From: Vibrio sp. SCSIO 43137
GTDB taxonomy: Bacteria > Pseudomonadota > Gammaproteobacteria > Enterobacterales > Vibrionaceae
Length of the DNA: 64,000 bases
Assembly: GCF_028201475.1 (NCBI RefSeq)
Contig: NZ_CP116383.1
Location: forward strand, 1,240,001 to 1,304,000
Direction of reading: 5' to 3'
Position 1 is the stretch's first letter. The number at the start of each line of letters is the position of its first letter. A program made the translations under genes and the position numbers. Under the pieces are notes generated by a model. The model worked only from the letters and a program-made list of their open reading frames with translations, had not been told where the DNA came from and did no database searches. Below are positions 48,149 through 57,585 of the stretch, piece by piece.

Positions 48149-48712
48149 ATGAAATTTTCTGTTTTTATCGCCACAAGTGCTGATGGTTTTATCGCCAGCA
48201 AAGATGGCAGCCTTGACTGGCTGCATGCCGCCGGGAACAAACAAGCCGATATGGGAGATAATGCCGATATGGGCTGGGCTGAGCATCTTGCCTCACATGA
48301 TTGCCTGATTATGGGGCGTGGTACGATGGAAGCCATTGCCGCTATGAATCTGACCGTGGATAAATGGCCCTATGGTGATATGAAGATTATTGTGCTGAGC
48401 AAGACCCTGCAGCAGGTTCCGGATAGTATCCCGGCTGAGATAGAGCTCTACTCAGGTGATATTCCGTCTTTGATCAAACTGCTGGAGCAGCAAGGTCACC
48501 AGCGGGCATATGTCGATGGTGGTAAAACCATTCAGTCATTTCTGAATCACAAGTTAATTGATGAAATGAGTATCTTCCGCGCCCCGGTTCTTTTAGGGGA
48601 GGGTATTCCTTTGTTCGGCAAAACCGACATTGAGATCAAATTGACAAATGCTCAGTCAGAAGCGTTTGCTAATGATTTTGTGCTGGTGAAATACAAGGTT
48701 GTCTATTCGTAA
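48149..48712 (+). CDS. Dihydrofolate reductase-like (RibD C-terminal) protein
   Basis: 187 residues: SVFIATSADGFIASKDGSLDWL at the start, HDCLIMGRGTMEAI, IIVLSKTLQ, RAYVDGGKTIQSFLN and EMSIFRAPVLLGEGIPLFG. This is the common bacterial dihydrofolate reductase-family protein that resembles the RibD reductase domain; it binds NAD(P)H. The real folate activity of such proteins is doubtful. The start is ATG 48149 after GAGAG; the open frame begins 24 bp earlier. It is probably controlled by the divergent TetR-type repressor. Confidence 0.88.
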   Translation: MKFSVFIATSADGFIASKDGSLDWLHAAGNKQADMGDNADMGWAEHLASHDCLIMGRGTMEAIAAMNLTVDKWPYGDMKIIVLSKTLQQVPDSIPAEIELYSGDIPSLIKLLEQQGHQRAYVDGGKTIQSFLNHKLIDEMSIFRAPVLLGEGIPLFGKTDIEIKLTNAQSEAFANDFVLVKYKVVYS

Positions 48713-48820
48713 TTTGCGCTTTATTTTTGCCGAGTTTCAATGCACTTCTGGTTTTTTTGCACGTTGGTGACATACATAAAGCAGAAAGGTTGAACCTAAT
48801 AAGAGTGAGTCCTTGATAAA

Positions 48821-48841
48821 TCGAGACGCAATGCGTCTCGA
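48821..48841. repeat. Perfect inverted repeat
   Basis: TCGAGACGCA directly abuts ATGCGTCTCGA. It is palindromic and could be a hairpin between two convergent genes, but no T-run follows, so terminator activity is uncertain. Confidence 0.5.
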
Positions 48842-48879
48842 ATTGGGAAGACAACTTAACCTTAGATTTTAGTTGTTAG

Positions 48880-49755
48880 TTAAACTTCAACCCTCTGCCC
48901 TTTCTGCTGCGTTAAGATATCCAGAAATTTACGGATTTTAGGGATATTAATCATATCGCGGTGCACCAGAATCCAGATTGGTATCTGCCAGTGCTTATCA
49001 ACGGGGATTTCTATTAGATCGTTATTGGCTTCTATTGTGTGTCTGGTGGTGAAGCCAATACCACATCCCTGAAGCAAGGCTTTATGCAGGATTTGATGGG
49101 CAGAGCTGGTGAAAACGATCTGTTTTGGCTCTACAATGCTGTATATCCATTCGTTCCATTTCAGGTGCTCTGATTTTTCGTTTAAAGCGATAAATCTATG
49201 CTTGGCAAACTGGTCTGCTGAAGGCATACCGTGCTGGTTTATATACTTTCGGCTTGCACACAGCACCAGTTCGACGTTGTGAAACGGAATCACTACATTA
49301 TCTGGAGTGGTGGGCTTAGGGCCGGTTCGCACCGCCAAATCTGCCTCGCCGTACTCCAGTTGGTAAATTCTGGTGTCGCCTTTCACTTCAACTTGCATCT
49401 GTGGGTATAAGCGCTGGTACCCGGCAATGGCAGGAACCAGCAGTTTTCCCATATCTTCTACACAAGTGAGGGTCAGGGTCCCTCCGCTCATCTCATCTCT
49501 GTGCTTCGCTTTGTTGGCGAACTGACTAAAACGTTCTTCGGTCACTTCACCGAGCTGCATAATTTCAAGGCCGGACTCCGTCGGGATATAGCCCTTATCG
49601 TTGCGCTGAAATAGCTTTATACCAAGACTCTCTTCCAGTGCATCAATATGGCGCATAACCGTGGAACGGTGGATGCCAAGTTCGTTGGCTGTTGCACTTA
49701 GCGTTTTTAGTTTTGCCAGCTTATAAGCGGTTCTTAACTCGTTCCATCTGTCCAT
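48880..49755 (-). CDS. LysR-family regulator
   Basis: 291 residues. The N-terminal winged HTH (RWNELRTAYKLAKLKTLSATANELGIHRSTVMRHIDALEESLGIKLFQR) is followed by a LysR substrate-binding domain (about 90-285). ATG 49755 is preferred over GTG 49767, because the LysR domain starts there in relatives. It is divergent from an FAD-dependent oxidoreductase 126 bp away, its likely target. Confidence 0.9.
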   Translation of the reverse strand: MDRWNELRTAYKLAKLKTLSATANELGIHRSTVMRHIDALEESLGIKLFQRNDKGYIPTESGLEIMQLGEVTEERFSQFANKAKHRDEMSGGTLTLTCVEDMGKLLVPAIAGYQRLYPQMQVEVKGDTRIYQLEYGEADLAVRTGPKPTTPDNVVIPFHNVELVLCASRKYINQHGMPSADQFAKHRFIALNEKSEHLKWNEWIYSIVEPKQIVFTSSAHQILHKALLQGCGIGFTTRHTIEANNDLIEIPVDKHWQIPIWILVHRDMINIPKIRKFLDILTQQKGQRVEV

Positions 49756-49880
49756 GTGATTTTCCACTTAATTATTTTGTTGCATTAATGCACGTGTGAG
49801 TATTTATATTACGCATTTAGTGCGAATGCGCAACAAGGTAACATCTGAGTCTGTTATTAGATTTTGTGCAGGTATGAAAT

Positions 49881-50939
49881 ATGAACACTCAGGTATTAGT
49901 GATTGGTGGTGGTTTTGCCGGAGTTGCGACGGCTCAGGGCCTTGAAAGTAAGGGGATTAAAACCACGCTGGTGGATAAAAAAGACTATTTTGAAGTGACT
50001 TACGCGGTGCTGAGAGATATCACTGCACCGCAGCAAAATAGCAATAAAGCCAGAAAGCGTTATCGCGATTTCCTTAATGGCACCTTTATTCAAAGTGGTG
50101 TTAAAGAACTGCGTGACAAAAGTGCACTGCTGGATAACGGCGATGAGCTCCAGTTTGATTACGCGGTAATTGCGTCTGGCTCCCGTTATCCGACTATGCC
50201 TGTCTCTAAGTCTCACACCGCGATTGATATTCAGGCCAGAAATAGTGAACTTTCGGGCTACCATCAGCAGCTTAAGTCGGCTTCTGAGGTGTTGATTATT
50301 GGCGGCGGCGTTGTGGGGGTGGAACTGGCCGGCGAAATCGCTGATGCTATGCCTCATCTCGCTGTGACACTTGCTCATAAAGGAACTGCTTTGCTGGATG
50401 GCTTTAATAACAAGGCGCAATCAAGAGTTCTTAAACAGTTAAATGAGCTTGGCGTCCGGGTTGAGTTTAACAGTGATTATCAAGTTAAAAATGGCCGCTA
50501 TATTGATAACAACTCGGGCAGATCCAGTGGTGCAGATTTGGTGTTTTCTGCAGTAGGCACTAAGCCGAATAATGAATTTCTTTTGCAAAACTTTGCAGAT
50601 ACCCTCAATGAAAGGGGGCTGGTAAAAGTGGATAAACATCTGGCGGTGATAAATCAGCCTAACCTGTATGCCCTTGGTGATATTGCGGATGTCGGAGAGG
50701 CCAAACTGGGTTATCTGGCTCTGCAGCAGGGAACTTATCTGGCTAAAACCATCGCAAATAAACTGGCGGGTAAATCAGTCAAAGGCTACAAGCGCAACCC
50801 GTTTATGGCTCTGGTGCCGACAGGGCAGAAAACCGGAGTGGTTCAGCTGCCTTTTGCTGTGACAAGCTGGAAGCCTCTGGTGAATATGAAGCAGAAAGAT
50901 CTTTTTATCAGCAAGACGTACAAAGCTTTTGGTGCGTAA
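49881..50939 (+). CDS. FAD-dependent pyridine nucleotide-disulfide-type oxidoreductase
   Basis: 352 residues. The FAD-binding Rossmann motif is at the start (VLVIGGGFAGVATAQGLESKG). A second dinucleotide motif for NAD(P)H is VLIIGGGVVGVELAGEIAD (about 135-153). A third FAD motif is LYALGDIADVGE (about 263-274). No redox-active CxxC pair is present, so it resembles the NDH-2/AIF/FSP1 group rather than thioredoxin reductase. It would transfer electrons from NAD(P)H to a quinone or other acceptor. It is divergent from a LysR gene, and a strong hairpin terminates it. Confidence 0.87.
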   Translation: MNTQVLVIGGGFAGVATAQGLESKGIKTTLVDKKDYFEVTYAVLRDITAPQQNSNKARKRYRDFLNGTFIQSGVKELRDKSALLDNGDELQFDYAVIASGSRYPTMPVSKSHTAIDIQARNSELSGYHQQLKSASEVLIIGGGVVGVELAGEIADAMPHLAVTLAHKGTALLDGFNNKAQSRVLKQLNELGVRVEFNSDYQVKNGRYIDNNSGRSSGADLVFSAVGTKPNNEFLLQNFADTLNERGLVKVDKHLAVINQPNLYALGDIADVGEAKLGYLALQQGTYLAKTIANKLAGKSVKGYKRNPFMALVPTGQKTGVVQLPFAVTSWKPLVNMKQKDLFISKTYKAFGA

Positions 50940-50951
50940 CCTTTGTCGACT

Positions 50952-50975
50952 AGCCCCCGTTTTCGGGGGCTGTTT
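50952..50975. terminator. Terminator between convergent genes
   Basis: AGCCCCCG-TTTT-CGGGGGCT (50952-50971), then GTTTG. It lies between the FAD oxidoreductase and a convergent LysR gene. Confidence 0.85.
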
Positions 50976-50988
50976 GCCTGGCGCAGAA

Positions 50989-51906
50989 TTACGGTTTTTG
51001 TTGATCTATCTTATGGATTATCTTCTCCAACCCTTGCCAGAACTGGCGGACAGACGGGCGCATTATGCCTTTTGAACGGTAACAGACCACTTTAAGAGGA
51101 ATGGTCAGTTCTGGCTGGTGTGGAAAGGCCGGAACCAGATCCCCGCGGGCAAGTTCTGCTTCTATGGCGTGATAGGGAACCCATGCGATGCCTTGTCCTG
51201 CCGTAGCCATTTTTATCAGAGTTTCGCTAAGTGTGGTTTCCACAACCTGCTTTAATGCCAGTTGTGGTGCTTCTATTACTGGTGTAACCACACTTTTCAG
51301 AAATGTCTGTTCAGAATAGGCCAAATAAGGAAACGGTTTGTCTTCAGGCCAGTTTTCCAGCAGAGAAGGGGCTGCTACAGGCAATATCTTCTCCTCCAGC
51401 AGCGGTAACTGTTCAAATCTGTCCTCGATTGACAAAGAAGGACGCATTCCTCTCGTATCGTAAGCAAATAATATATCTGATGAGTTATCCAGTAATGCCT
51501 GATAATGGTTATCAATTCCCTGAACGGAAGGGTTAATATCAAAATATAATCCGGCTATATATTCTTTTGCCTGATCAAATAGTCTGGGAATAAGGTTTAT
51601 TGCGAAAGAGTGTAAACAGACTATACGAACAGAAGTATCCGTTTTTAATGAGGCATTATAAAAATCTTCTTTTGTTATCCGGACGGTTTCTAATATCTTT
51701 TCAGCATATTGAACAAAGTTTTTCCCGTGCTCAGTCAATGTGATTGGGTGAGTAGAACGATCAAATAAAGGCACACCTAGCCAAACTTCCAGAGCTTGTA
51801 TTCTCCGGCTAAAAGCAGATTGAGTAACGTGCCTTGCTTTGGCGGCAGCAGAGAAGCTTTCTAGTTCTGCTAACGCCATAAAGTCATCTAACCACTTGAT
51901 ATCCAA
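50989..51906 (-). CDS. LysR-family regulator, probable iadA-dcuC controller
   Basis: 305 residues with the N-terminal LysR HTH (MDIKWLDDFMALAELESFSAAAKARHVTQSAFSRRIQALEVWLGVPLFDR) and an effector domain from about 90. It is divergent from the iadA-dcuC operon, 301 bp away. LysR genes usually regulate the divergent operon, so it probably responds to a dicarboxylate or aspartyl compound. This is inference from position. Confidence 0.88.
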   Translation of the reverse strand: MDIKWLDDFMALAELESFSAAAKARHVTQSAFSRRIQALEVWLGVPLFDRSTHPITLTEHGKNFVQYAEKILETVRITKEDFYNASLKTDTSVRIVCLHSFAINLIPRLFDQAKEYIAGLYFDINPSVQGIDNHYQALLDNSSDILFAYDTRGMRPSLSIEDRFEQLPLLEEKILPVAAPSLLENWPEDKPFPYLAYSEQTFLKSVVTPVIEAPQLALKQVVETTLSETLIKMATAGQGIAWVPYHAIEAELARGDLVPAFPHQPELTIPLKVVCYRSKGIMRPSVRQFWQGLEKIIHKIDQQKP

Positions 51907-52207
51907 TGCTATATTCCTGAGGTTTAGGGTTATTCATAATTTGAATATTATCATTCTAAATCAGCAATAGAAAGATAATTACATATTTTTATTGTGGGTA
52001 TAGACTGATATCAAATTATCGGAGATGACTATTTTATGAACTCGGATTTATAACTGGATAATATATTTTAACCTTGGTGTTTTTATTTTCTTACTTTGTT
52101 TTAGTAAGTGGGTTTCTGCACCTTAAATATATGGTATGCAAGTCTTGTTTCTATAGTTTTGTGTTCGATATTTAATTTTATTTTCTGAAATAAAAAGAGA
52201 AATATAG
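51907..52207. other. Regulatory region between LysR gene and iadA
   Basis: 301 bp of AT-rich DNA holding the promoters of both divergent transcripts. No clear T-N11-A palindrome stands out. Confidence 0.55.
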
Positions 52208-53344
52208 ATGTTTACCCTACTAAAAAATGCAGATTTATATAGCCCGGACTATATGGGCAGATCCGATATTCTGATCGGGCAGGGAAAGGTACTGGCTATT
52301 TCTCCGCAACTGAATGTATCGGGTCTGGAAGACTTGAATACTATTGACTGTAGCGGAAAAATTGTTGCCCCCGGATTGATTGATCAACACCTTCACCTGA
52401 CAGGTGGCGGTGGTGAAGCCGGTTTTAGCAGCCGTACTCTTCAGGTAACGCTGTCAAACCTGATTAAGGCTGGTACTACTACAGCAGTCGGTGTGTTGGG
52501 AACTGACGGTATCTCCCGTTCTCCGAGAGACCTTTATGCCAAAGCGGCAGCCTTGTGTGAAGAAGGCTTAACGGCCTATATGCATACCGGATCTTACGAG
52601 GTGCCGACCCGGACTATCACTGGTTCTATCCGGGATGACATGGCGTTTGTTCCCGCCATACTCGGTGTGAAAATTGCCCTTGCCGACCACCGCTGTTCAT
52701 TTCCTACCCTTAATGAGCTTTCCCGCATTGTGTCGGATATCCGTGTGGCCAGCTTGCTGGCGGGTAAAAAAGGCTTATTACATGTGCATATGGGTAACCT
52801 GCCCGATGCTTTTGCCCCACTTAATGAACTGGTGAAGATGGGCATTCCTGTCCACCACCTTTCTCCTACTCATGTCGCCCGTACTGAAAACCTGTTTGAT
52901 GAAGCGATTAGCTTTGCATTAAGCGGTGGTTACATTGATATCACTTCCGGCGGAAGTCGCTTCACTCCGCCTGAGCAGGCCGCCAAACTGGCTCTTGATT
53001 CCGGCGTGGACGCAAAGCAAATCACCATAAGCAGTGATGGCAACGGCAGCCTGCCGAAGTTTGATGCAAATGGTAAACTGACAGGCTTAACTGCTGCGAG
53101 TGTCGATAGCAACTTGTTACTGCTGCCGAAGCTAGTGGAACAGGGCATTGCCCTTGAGCTGGCCTTGGCCATGCTAACCTCTAACGTTGCAGATTCTCTG
53201 GGTATTAATAAAGGGCGGGTTCAGACAGGGGCAGATGCCGACCTGTGTATTTTCGATAGCTCACTGACGCTGGAGTCGGTGATCGCAAGAGGAAACACCC
53301 TAATGCTGAACAACGAAATTCTTGTTAACGGAAACTTTGAATAA
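52208..53344 (+). CDS. iadA: Isoaspartyl dipeptidase
   Basis: A 378-residue metal-dependent amidohydrolase that cleaves isoaspartyl (beta-aspartyl) dipeptides. The HxH metal motif is in LIDQHLHLTGGGGEAGF, the catalytic His pair in LLHVHMGN and HHLSPTHVART, and the active-site Asp in ISSDGNGSLPKF. All are as in IadA, and the length is close to the E. coli enzyme. It is first in a two-gene operon with a C4-dicarboxylate carrier 12 bp downstream, giving a route for isoaspartyl peptide use: peptide to aspartate, and dicarboxylate exchange. Confidence 0.93.
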   Translation: MFTLLKNADLYSPDYMGRSDILIGQGKVLAISPQLNVSGLEDLNTIDCSGKIVAPGLIDQHLHLTGGGGEAGFSSRTLQVTLSNLIKAGTTTAVGVLGTDGISRSPRDLYAKAAALCEEGLTAYMHTGSYEVPTRTITGSIRDDMAFVPAILGVKIALADHRCSFPTLNELSRIVSDIRVASLLAGKKGLLHVHMGNLPDAFAPLNELVKMGIPVHHLSPTHVARTENLFDEAISFALSGGYIDITSGGSRFTPPEQAAKLALDSGVDAKQITISSDGNGSLPKFDANGKLTGLTAASVDSNLLLLPKLVEQGIALELALAMLTSNVADSLGINKGRVQTGADADLCIFDSSLTLESVIARGNTLMLNNEILVNGNFE

Positions 53345-53356
53345 GGAACGACAACA

Positions 53357-54823
53357 ATGAGCTTACTTATAGCCTTTATTAGTCTGGTTTTTGCAGGGCG
53401 GTTGATCCTGAAAAACTACAACCCGCAGGCGGTGCTGTTTTTTACCGGCATCATTTTGATGGCGATTGCTATCTTCACTAACAATGCTGTGTTCGTCAGC
53501 AAATCAACCGGCTGGATTGGTTTCGATATTTTTGAGTACATTAAAGGTGTATTCAGCAATCGCGCCGGTGGCCTTGGTCTTAAGATCATGTTGATAGGCG
53601 GTTTCGCCATGTTTATGTCGGCGATTGGCGCCAGTCAGGTGATGGTACGTGTCGCGGCTAAACCCCTGATGAAGCTAAACTCACCTTACATTATGCTGGC
53701 GCTGGCGTTTATTCTTGGTCAGGCTCTTTCACTGTTTATTTCCAGTGCAACCGGCCTTGGCCTGCTGCTGATGGCAACCCTTTACCCTGTACTTATTCGT
53801 CTTGGTTGCAGTAAAGCCGCGGTGGCGTCGGTTCTGGCAAGTACTTGTGCTATTGAGTTCGGGCCGGGCTCCGGTAACTCAATTCTGGCAGCACAAACTG
53901 CCGGGCTGGATATCACCGAGTACTTTGTCAATGATCAGTTGCCTGTGATCACTGCGCTGATTCTGATAGTGGCGTCTATTCATGCTCTGGTGCAGCGTTA
54001 TTTTGACAGCAAACTGGATCTTTCTCAGCAGTCTGCAGAACCTGAACAGGAAATTAACAGTGATGAGCCAGATGCGCCGCTCTACTATATGCTTCTCCCT
54101 ATGCTACCTCTGTTCTTTATGCTTACTTTCAGCAAGATGGGTGTAGGTACTATCCGGGTAGGTATGGCCACCGCCATTCTTATTAGTATTTTTATCGCTT
54201 TAGCATGTGAATATATCCGTATTAAAAAAGCAAAACCGGTGTTTGATAAGCTGCAGAATATCTTTAGTGATATGGGTAAGGTGTTCGCTATGGTTGTTAC
54301 CCTGATTATAGCCGGTCAGACCTTTGCAATGGGATTGAAATCTATCGGCGCTGTTGATGCCTTGCTGAATCTGGCCAGTGGTGCCGGTTTTGCTGCCAGC
54401 GTTATTGTTCTGATTATGGCGTTGCTGACTTTCTCCATCTCTGCCTTGATGGGCTCAGGTAATGCGGCATTCTTCTCATTTGCGCCTATGGTGCCGCAAA
54501 TCGCCGATAAAATTGGTACCAACGTGGCGGAAATGATTCTGCCGATTCAGCTCTCTGCCGGTATGGGTCGTACTATCTCGCCTATCGCTGGTGTGATTAT
54601 CGCTGTTGCGGGTATCTCTGGCTTGTCTCCGTTTGATATTGTGCGCCGCACCTTTATTCCTATGATTAGCGGCTGGCTGATTATGCTGATTATCACCTTT
54701 ACTAAGACAGGACAAATTACAGAGCTGCTGCCGTTTATTATCGGTATCGCGGTACTGATATTGGTTCCGGTTGCGGTAATGAAGCGTAAAAACGCGCAGG
54801 TAAACGCGACAAGTGCTTCATAA
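53357..54823 (+). CDS. dcuC: C4-dicarboxylate transporter DcuC-family
   Basis: 488 residues with about 12 hydrophobic segments. The DcuC signature regions are FGPGSGNSILAAQTAGLDITEYF (about 173-195) and the ALMGSGNAAFFSFAPMVPQIA segment. DcuC-type carriers move fumarate, succinate or aspartate. Coupling to iadA (12 bp) supports a role in aspartate or succinate exchange. A hairpin with T-run ends the operon. Confidence 0.9.
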   Translation: MSLLIAFISLVFAGRLILKNYNPQAVLFFTGIILMAIAIFTNNAVFVSKSTGWIGFDIFEYIKGVFSNRAGGLGLKIMLIGGFAMFMSAIGASQVMVRVAAKPLMKLNSPYIMLALAFILGQALSLFISSATGLGLLLMATLYPVLIRLGCSKAAVASVLASTCAIEFGPGSGNSILAAQTAGLDITEYFVNDQLPVITALILIVASIHALVQRYFDSKLDLSQQSAEPEQEINSDEPDAPLYYMLLPMLPLFFMLTFSKMGVGTIRVGMATAILISIFIALACEYIRIKKAKPVFDKLQNIFSDMGKVFAMVVTLIIAGQTFAMGLKSIGAVDALLNLASGAGFAASVIVLIMALLTFSISALMGSGNAAFFSFAPMVPQIADKIGTNVAEMILPIQLSAGMGRTISPIAGVIIAVAGISGLSPFDIVRRTFIPMISGWLIMLIITFTKTGQITELLPFIIGIAVLILVPVAVMKRKNAQVNATSAS

Positions 54824-54849
54824 AGACTACTCGTAGTACACACTGTTTC

Positions 54850-54912
54850 AGGCCACCCTGACTGACCGCAATCACGACTACCAGATTGCCTTCAGCCATG
54901 GTGGCCTTTTTT
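54850..54912 (+). terminator. Terminator of the iadA-dcuC operon
   Basis: AGGCCACC (54850-54857) pairs with GGTGGCCT (54900-54907), with a long loop of about 42 bases. A run of six T follows. Confidence 0.65.
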
Positions 54913-55090
54913 CTGCCTTTGCTTACATCACATATAAAACAGTAAATAATTCACCGTATTAGCTCATGACGATTTAATTGAGTATGGTAGTGAACGGTTA
55001 CTTAACTATTACTCTCCGGCAGCTCAGCCGGTTTTCGTCAGTTTCTGGCTGGTGCATCATGCGCGAGACAGGTTAGCAAAGGTAGTGATT

Positions 55091-56317
55091 ATGTGGTCTA
55101 TTTCATCAGTAAAAATCAATTCTCAACTTTCTGACAGCGGTTATATGTGTGACGGTTTACCGTTGCACTCTGTTCGTGGCCCTGAAGGGGAAAGTTATCG
55201 TTTAATGATTAATGCGCTCGGTTATATCGACATTAAGGATATTGGCCATCAGCCGGGTGGTGAACATTACTGGGCATTGGAACTGAATGGTGAACGTTAC
55301 TGGTATGACGGTGAAGGCAGTTTAGAGATTACGGTTGAAGGCGATGGTTCATTTCTGGCAACAGGACAGGGCAATCAGGTTGTTGGTAAGCTCGTACCTA
55401 TCCCGGCAGTTACCCCGCAAGTTTTGGCACTGTTTAATGAGATGATGGAAATCAATATTGTTCCTTATCAGAACCCGCCATCGGGTACGACAAAATCCGT
55501 TGAAGAGCTAAAAGCGCTGGGCGAAAAGTACTACCCCGGTGATCCGAATGGTTTTAACTTTGCTATGTGTCTCTATGACTGGACCAGCCCGTCATTTATC
55601 CGTATGGATGCCTTTAATCAGTTTGCTTATACAGGTTTGACTGCTCTTCCCCTCGATCTGGACTCTATGGCAGAGACTATCTGGCGTTGTGATTATCCGC
55701 AGTGCACGCCAAAAGATGCTGACTTTATGAATATGTTTACCATGAAGCCGGCGGATTCACAGCAAGACGTGCGTAAGCAGCTTGGTGAAGTGGCTGGCAA
55801 GGTGCAGCAATACGCATCGGCAGAAACCACTTTGCAGATTAATGCGTTAGCTAGGCTACCTAAGGTTTCAATTGAGGAGTATCCGCAGCTTTACCGCGGT
55901 GGTATGGCTATTTCCGGTAATATACTGGACAACTTTGCCCCGTCATTTTTTGAGTTTCCGGGTAATGACGGACCAACAACTGAGCCCTTAATTTATCCGC
56001 TCGAGCAAGCCTTAGATGGTATGCTGAAGCCCGGGTCGGTGATTACCCTGAAAACGCCGTGGAGTTTCTCAAATGATCTGGACGGGGCTAAGGTCTGGCA
56101 ACGTGGTTTACTGTTTACCTGTAACCCGCCGCAAGGGTATGACGTCTGGCCGGGTGGCGCTGATATTACGGATTTTTCACTCAACCCGGACACCTTTGAA
56201 GTGAACTTCCCGCCGACAACAAGGTTTAAGATTGAATCCTATGAATGGATTGAGATAGAGGGTAAGCCTGTCTGTCACTTCACTGTGACCATGTTGGGTT
56301 ACTACGGCGGGTTATAA
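55091..56317 (+). CDS. Possible ADP-ribosyltransferase-like protein
   Basis: 408 residues, no signal peptide. Residues about 30-100 are beta-rich (FLATGQGNQVVG). From about 120 on, features recall mono-ADP-ribosyltransferases: YRGGMA with R269 (R of the R-S-E triad), LKTPWSFSND with S325/S327, and FEVNFPPTTRFKIESYEW with E370 in the position of the second Glu before a PP-T-x-F turn. The first Glu of ExE is T368 here, so activity is uncertain. The start at 55091 has AAAGG about 10 bp upstream. It is a single gene between terminators. A fold search is needed; the call is from pattern only. Confidence 0.5.
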   Translation: MWSISSVKINSQLSDSGYMCDGLPLHSVRGPEGESYRLMINALGYIDIKDIGHQPGGEHYWALELNGERYWYDGEGSLEITVEGDGSFLATGQGNQVVGKLVPIPAVTPQVLALFNEMMEINIVPYQNPPSGTTKSVEELKALGEKYYPGDPNGFNFAMCLYDWTSPSFIRMDAFNQFAYTGLTALPLDLDSMAETIWRCDYPQCTPKDADFMNMFTMKPADSQQDVRKQLGEVAGKVQQYASAETTLQINALARLPKVSIEEYPQLYRGGMAISGNILDNFAPSFFEFPGNDGPTTEPLIYPLEQALDGMLKPGSVITLKTPWSFSNDLDGAKVWQRGLLFTCNPPQGYDVWPGGADITDFSLNPDTFEVNFPPTTRFKIESYEWIEIEGKPVCHFTVTMLGYYGGL

Positions 56318-56331
56318 AATAGATTAAAAAG

Positions 56332-56366
56332 AAACGGGGAGCCATCATTAAGATTGCTCCCCGTTT
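56332..56366. terminator. Bidirectional terminator
   Basis: AAACGGGGAGC (56332-56342) and GCTCCCCGTTT (56356-56366) form a perfect 11 bp stem between convergent genes. Confidence 0.88.
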
Positions 56367-56389
56367 ATTATCTGATGGTGCTGACTTTG

Positions 56390-57136
56390 TTAGCGATATT
56401 TACTGTAAATCGCGTCAATGGTGCCGTTGGATTTTAGTTTTTCTATCGCCTTATTAAACCTTGGCATAGCGTCACTCATTTCAGGGTGCAGGCGTAGCAT
56501 CATATCTAAGGCGCTGTATGTACTGCCGACAGCCAGCTGTTTACTTAAGTGTTCATCTTTAATTTTAAACTGAGCAAAGTCTTTATTGATCAAAGCCTGA
56601 GAATAACGGTCTGCTGCCAGCAGTTTGATAAGAATATTTTCACTCTTTACTGGTGAAGTTTTGATTCTGCCATCTTCGAAGTAAGGTGCAAATTCCGGAT
56701 AGTAATAACCCTTAATGACGCCAATAGTTTCGCCCAGTAAATCCTCGGGAGAATGAAACTCGATAAAGTGTTTTTTGTTAAACAGTACAATCTCTTCAGC
56801 AACAGCAAAAGGTGTACTGTACAAGCCGTGAACCGATGACTCTCCACGATAAGCAGGATTGGTCATAGGTTCTATATGAATATCGCCTTTTTCAAACAGA
56901 TGCAGCGCCCGGTTGAACGGGACTCGAACATACTCGAACTCGTCTCCGGTCTCTTTGGCGATGGCGGAGTAAATATCTTTTATTGTGCCTGTCCGTGGGT
57001 CACTTTCTGCAAAAAAGTAAGGTGGAAATGAACCCGTATGAAGCATCACCTTAAAAGTTTCAGCTGAACTTAAGTGTGAGAAAAGGGAAACAAGCAATAC
57101 TAAAAATGTACTAAATCGCAATGGTCTGATTCTCAT
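56390..57136 (-). CDS. Periplasmic substrate-binding (SBP family 3) protein
   Basis: 248 residues with a Sec signal peptide (cleavage after LSSA). It has the family-3 fold: FKVMLHTGSFPPYFFAE, a polar ligand-binding loop (DIHIEPMTNPAYRGES), and the final FNKAIEKLKSNGTIDAIYSKYR helix typical of the family. No permease adjoins. It resembles binding proteins that act with amino acid transporters or as orphan sensors. The ligand is unknown. Confidence 0.8.
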   Translation of the reverse strand: MRIRPLRFSTFLVLLVSLFSHLSSAETFKVMLHTGSFPPYFFAESDPRTGTIKDIYSAIAKETGDEFEYVRVPFNRALHLFEKGDIHIEPMTNPAYRGESSVHGLYSTPFAVAEEIVLFNKKHFIEFHSPEDLLGETIGVIKGYYYPEFAPYFEDGRIKTSPVKSENILIKLLAADRYSQALINKDFAQFKIKDEHLSKQLAVGSTYSALDMMLRLHPEMSDAMPRFNKAIEKLKSNGTIDAIYSKYR

Positions 57137-57585
57137 TTTATTATTCTTTGTTCAGTAGGACTGTCATCATTATTAATGATATATCAATCACTAAATATAA
57201 ACTAGCCGAAGCCATTAATAGTTTGGTTTTGTGCAAAATTCAAACGTTTTTACTCTACACAAAATGTGTCAAGTATAGTTGATAAATGGTATTTCGGTAG
57301 TGTTTTATATGAAATCTTTATTATATTAATTGAGTGTTAATGGGAGAACAATGGTGCATTTGGTTTCTTATTGGTAAGGTTAGGGCTAACGGTATGTTTA
57401 TCATACATTTTGTACGCAATTTGAACGTTAGTTGCTTTAGTTATGCCACCTAGTTCACAGTGACGAAAATCTAATACTAAAGTTGTATACCTAGTACTAT
57501 TACAGCATGACATTCTGGCTAAAAAAGTTCGTTGTACTAGAGTTAGTAATGACGAACATTATAAAAAATATCTATAAGGCTAGGT
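57137..57585. other. Divergent intergenic region
   Basis: 449 bp, AT-rich, between a binding protein and an HD-GYP gene. No repeat family, no hairpin and no gene are seen. Confidence 0.6.

Noticed and set aside
48821..48841. Perfect palindrome as a terminator
   Set aside because: No T-run on either side; kept only as an inverted repeat.
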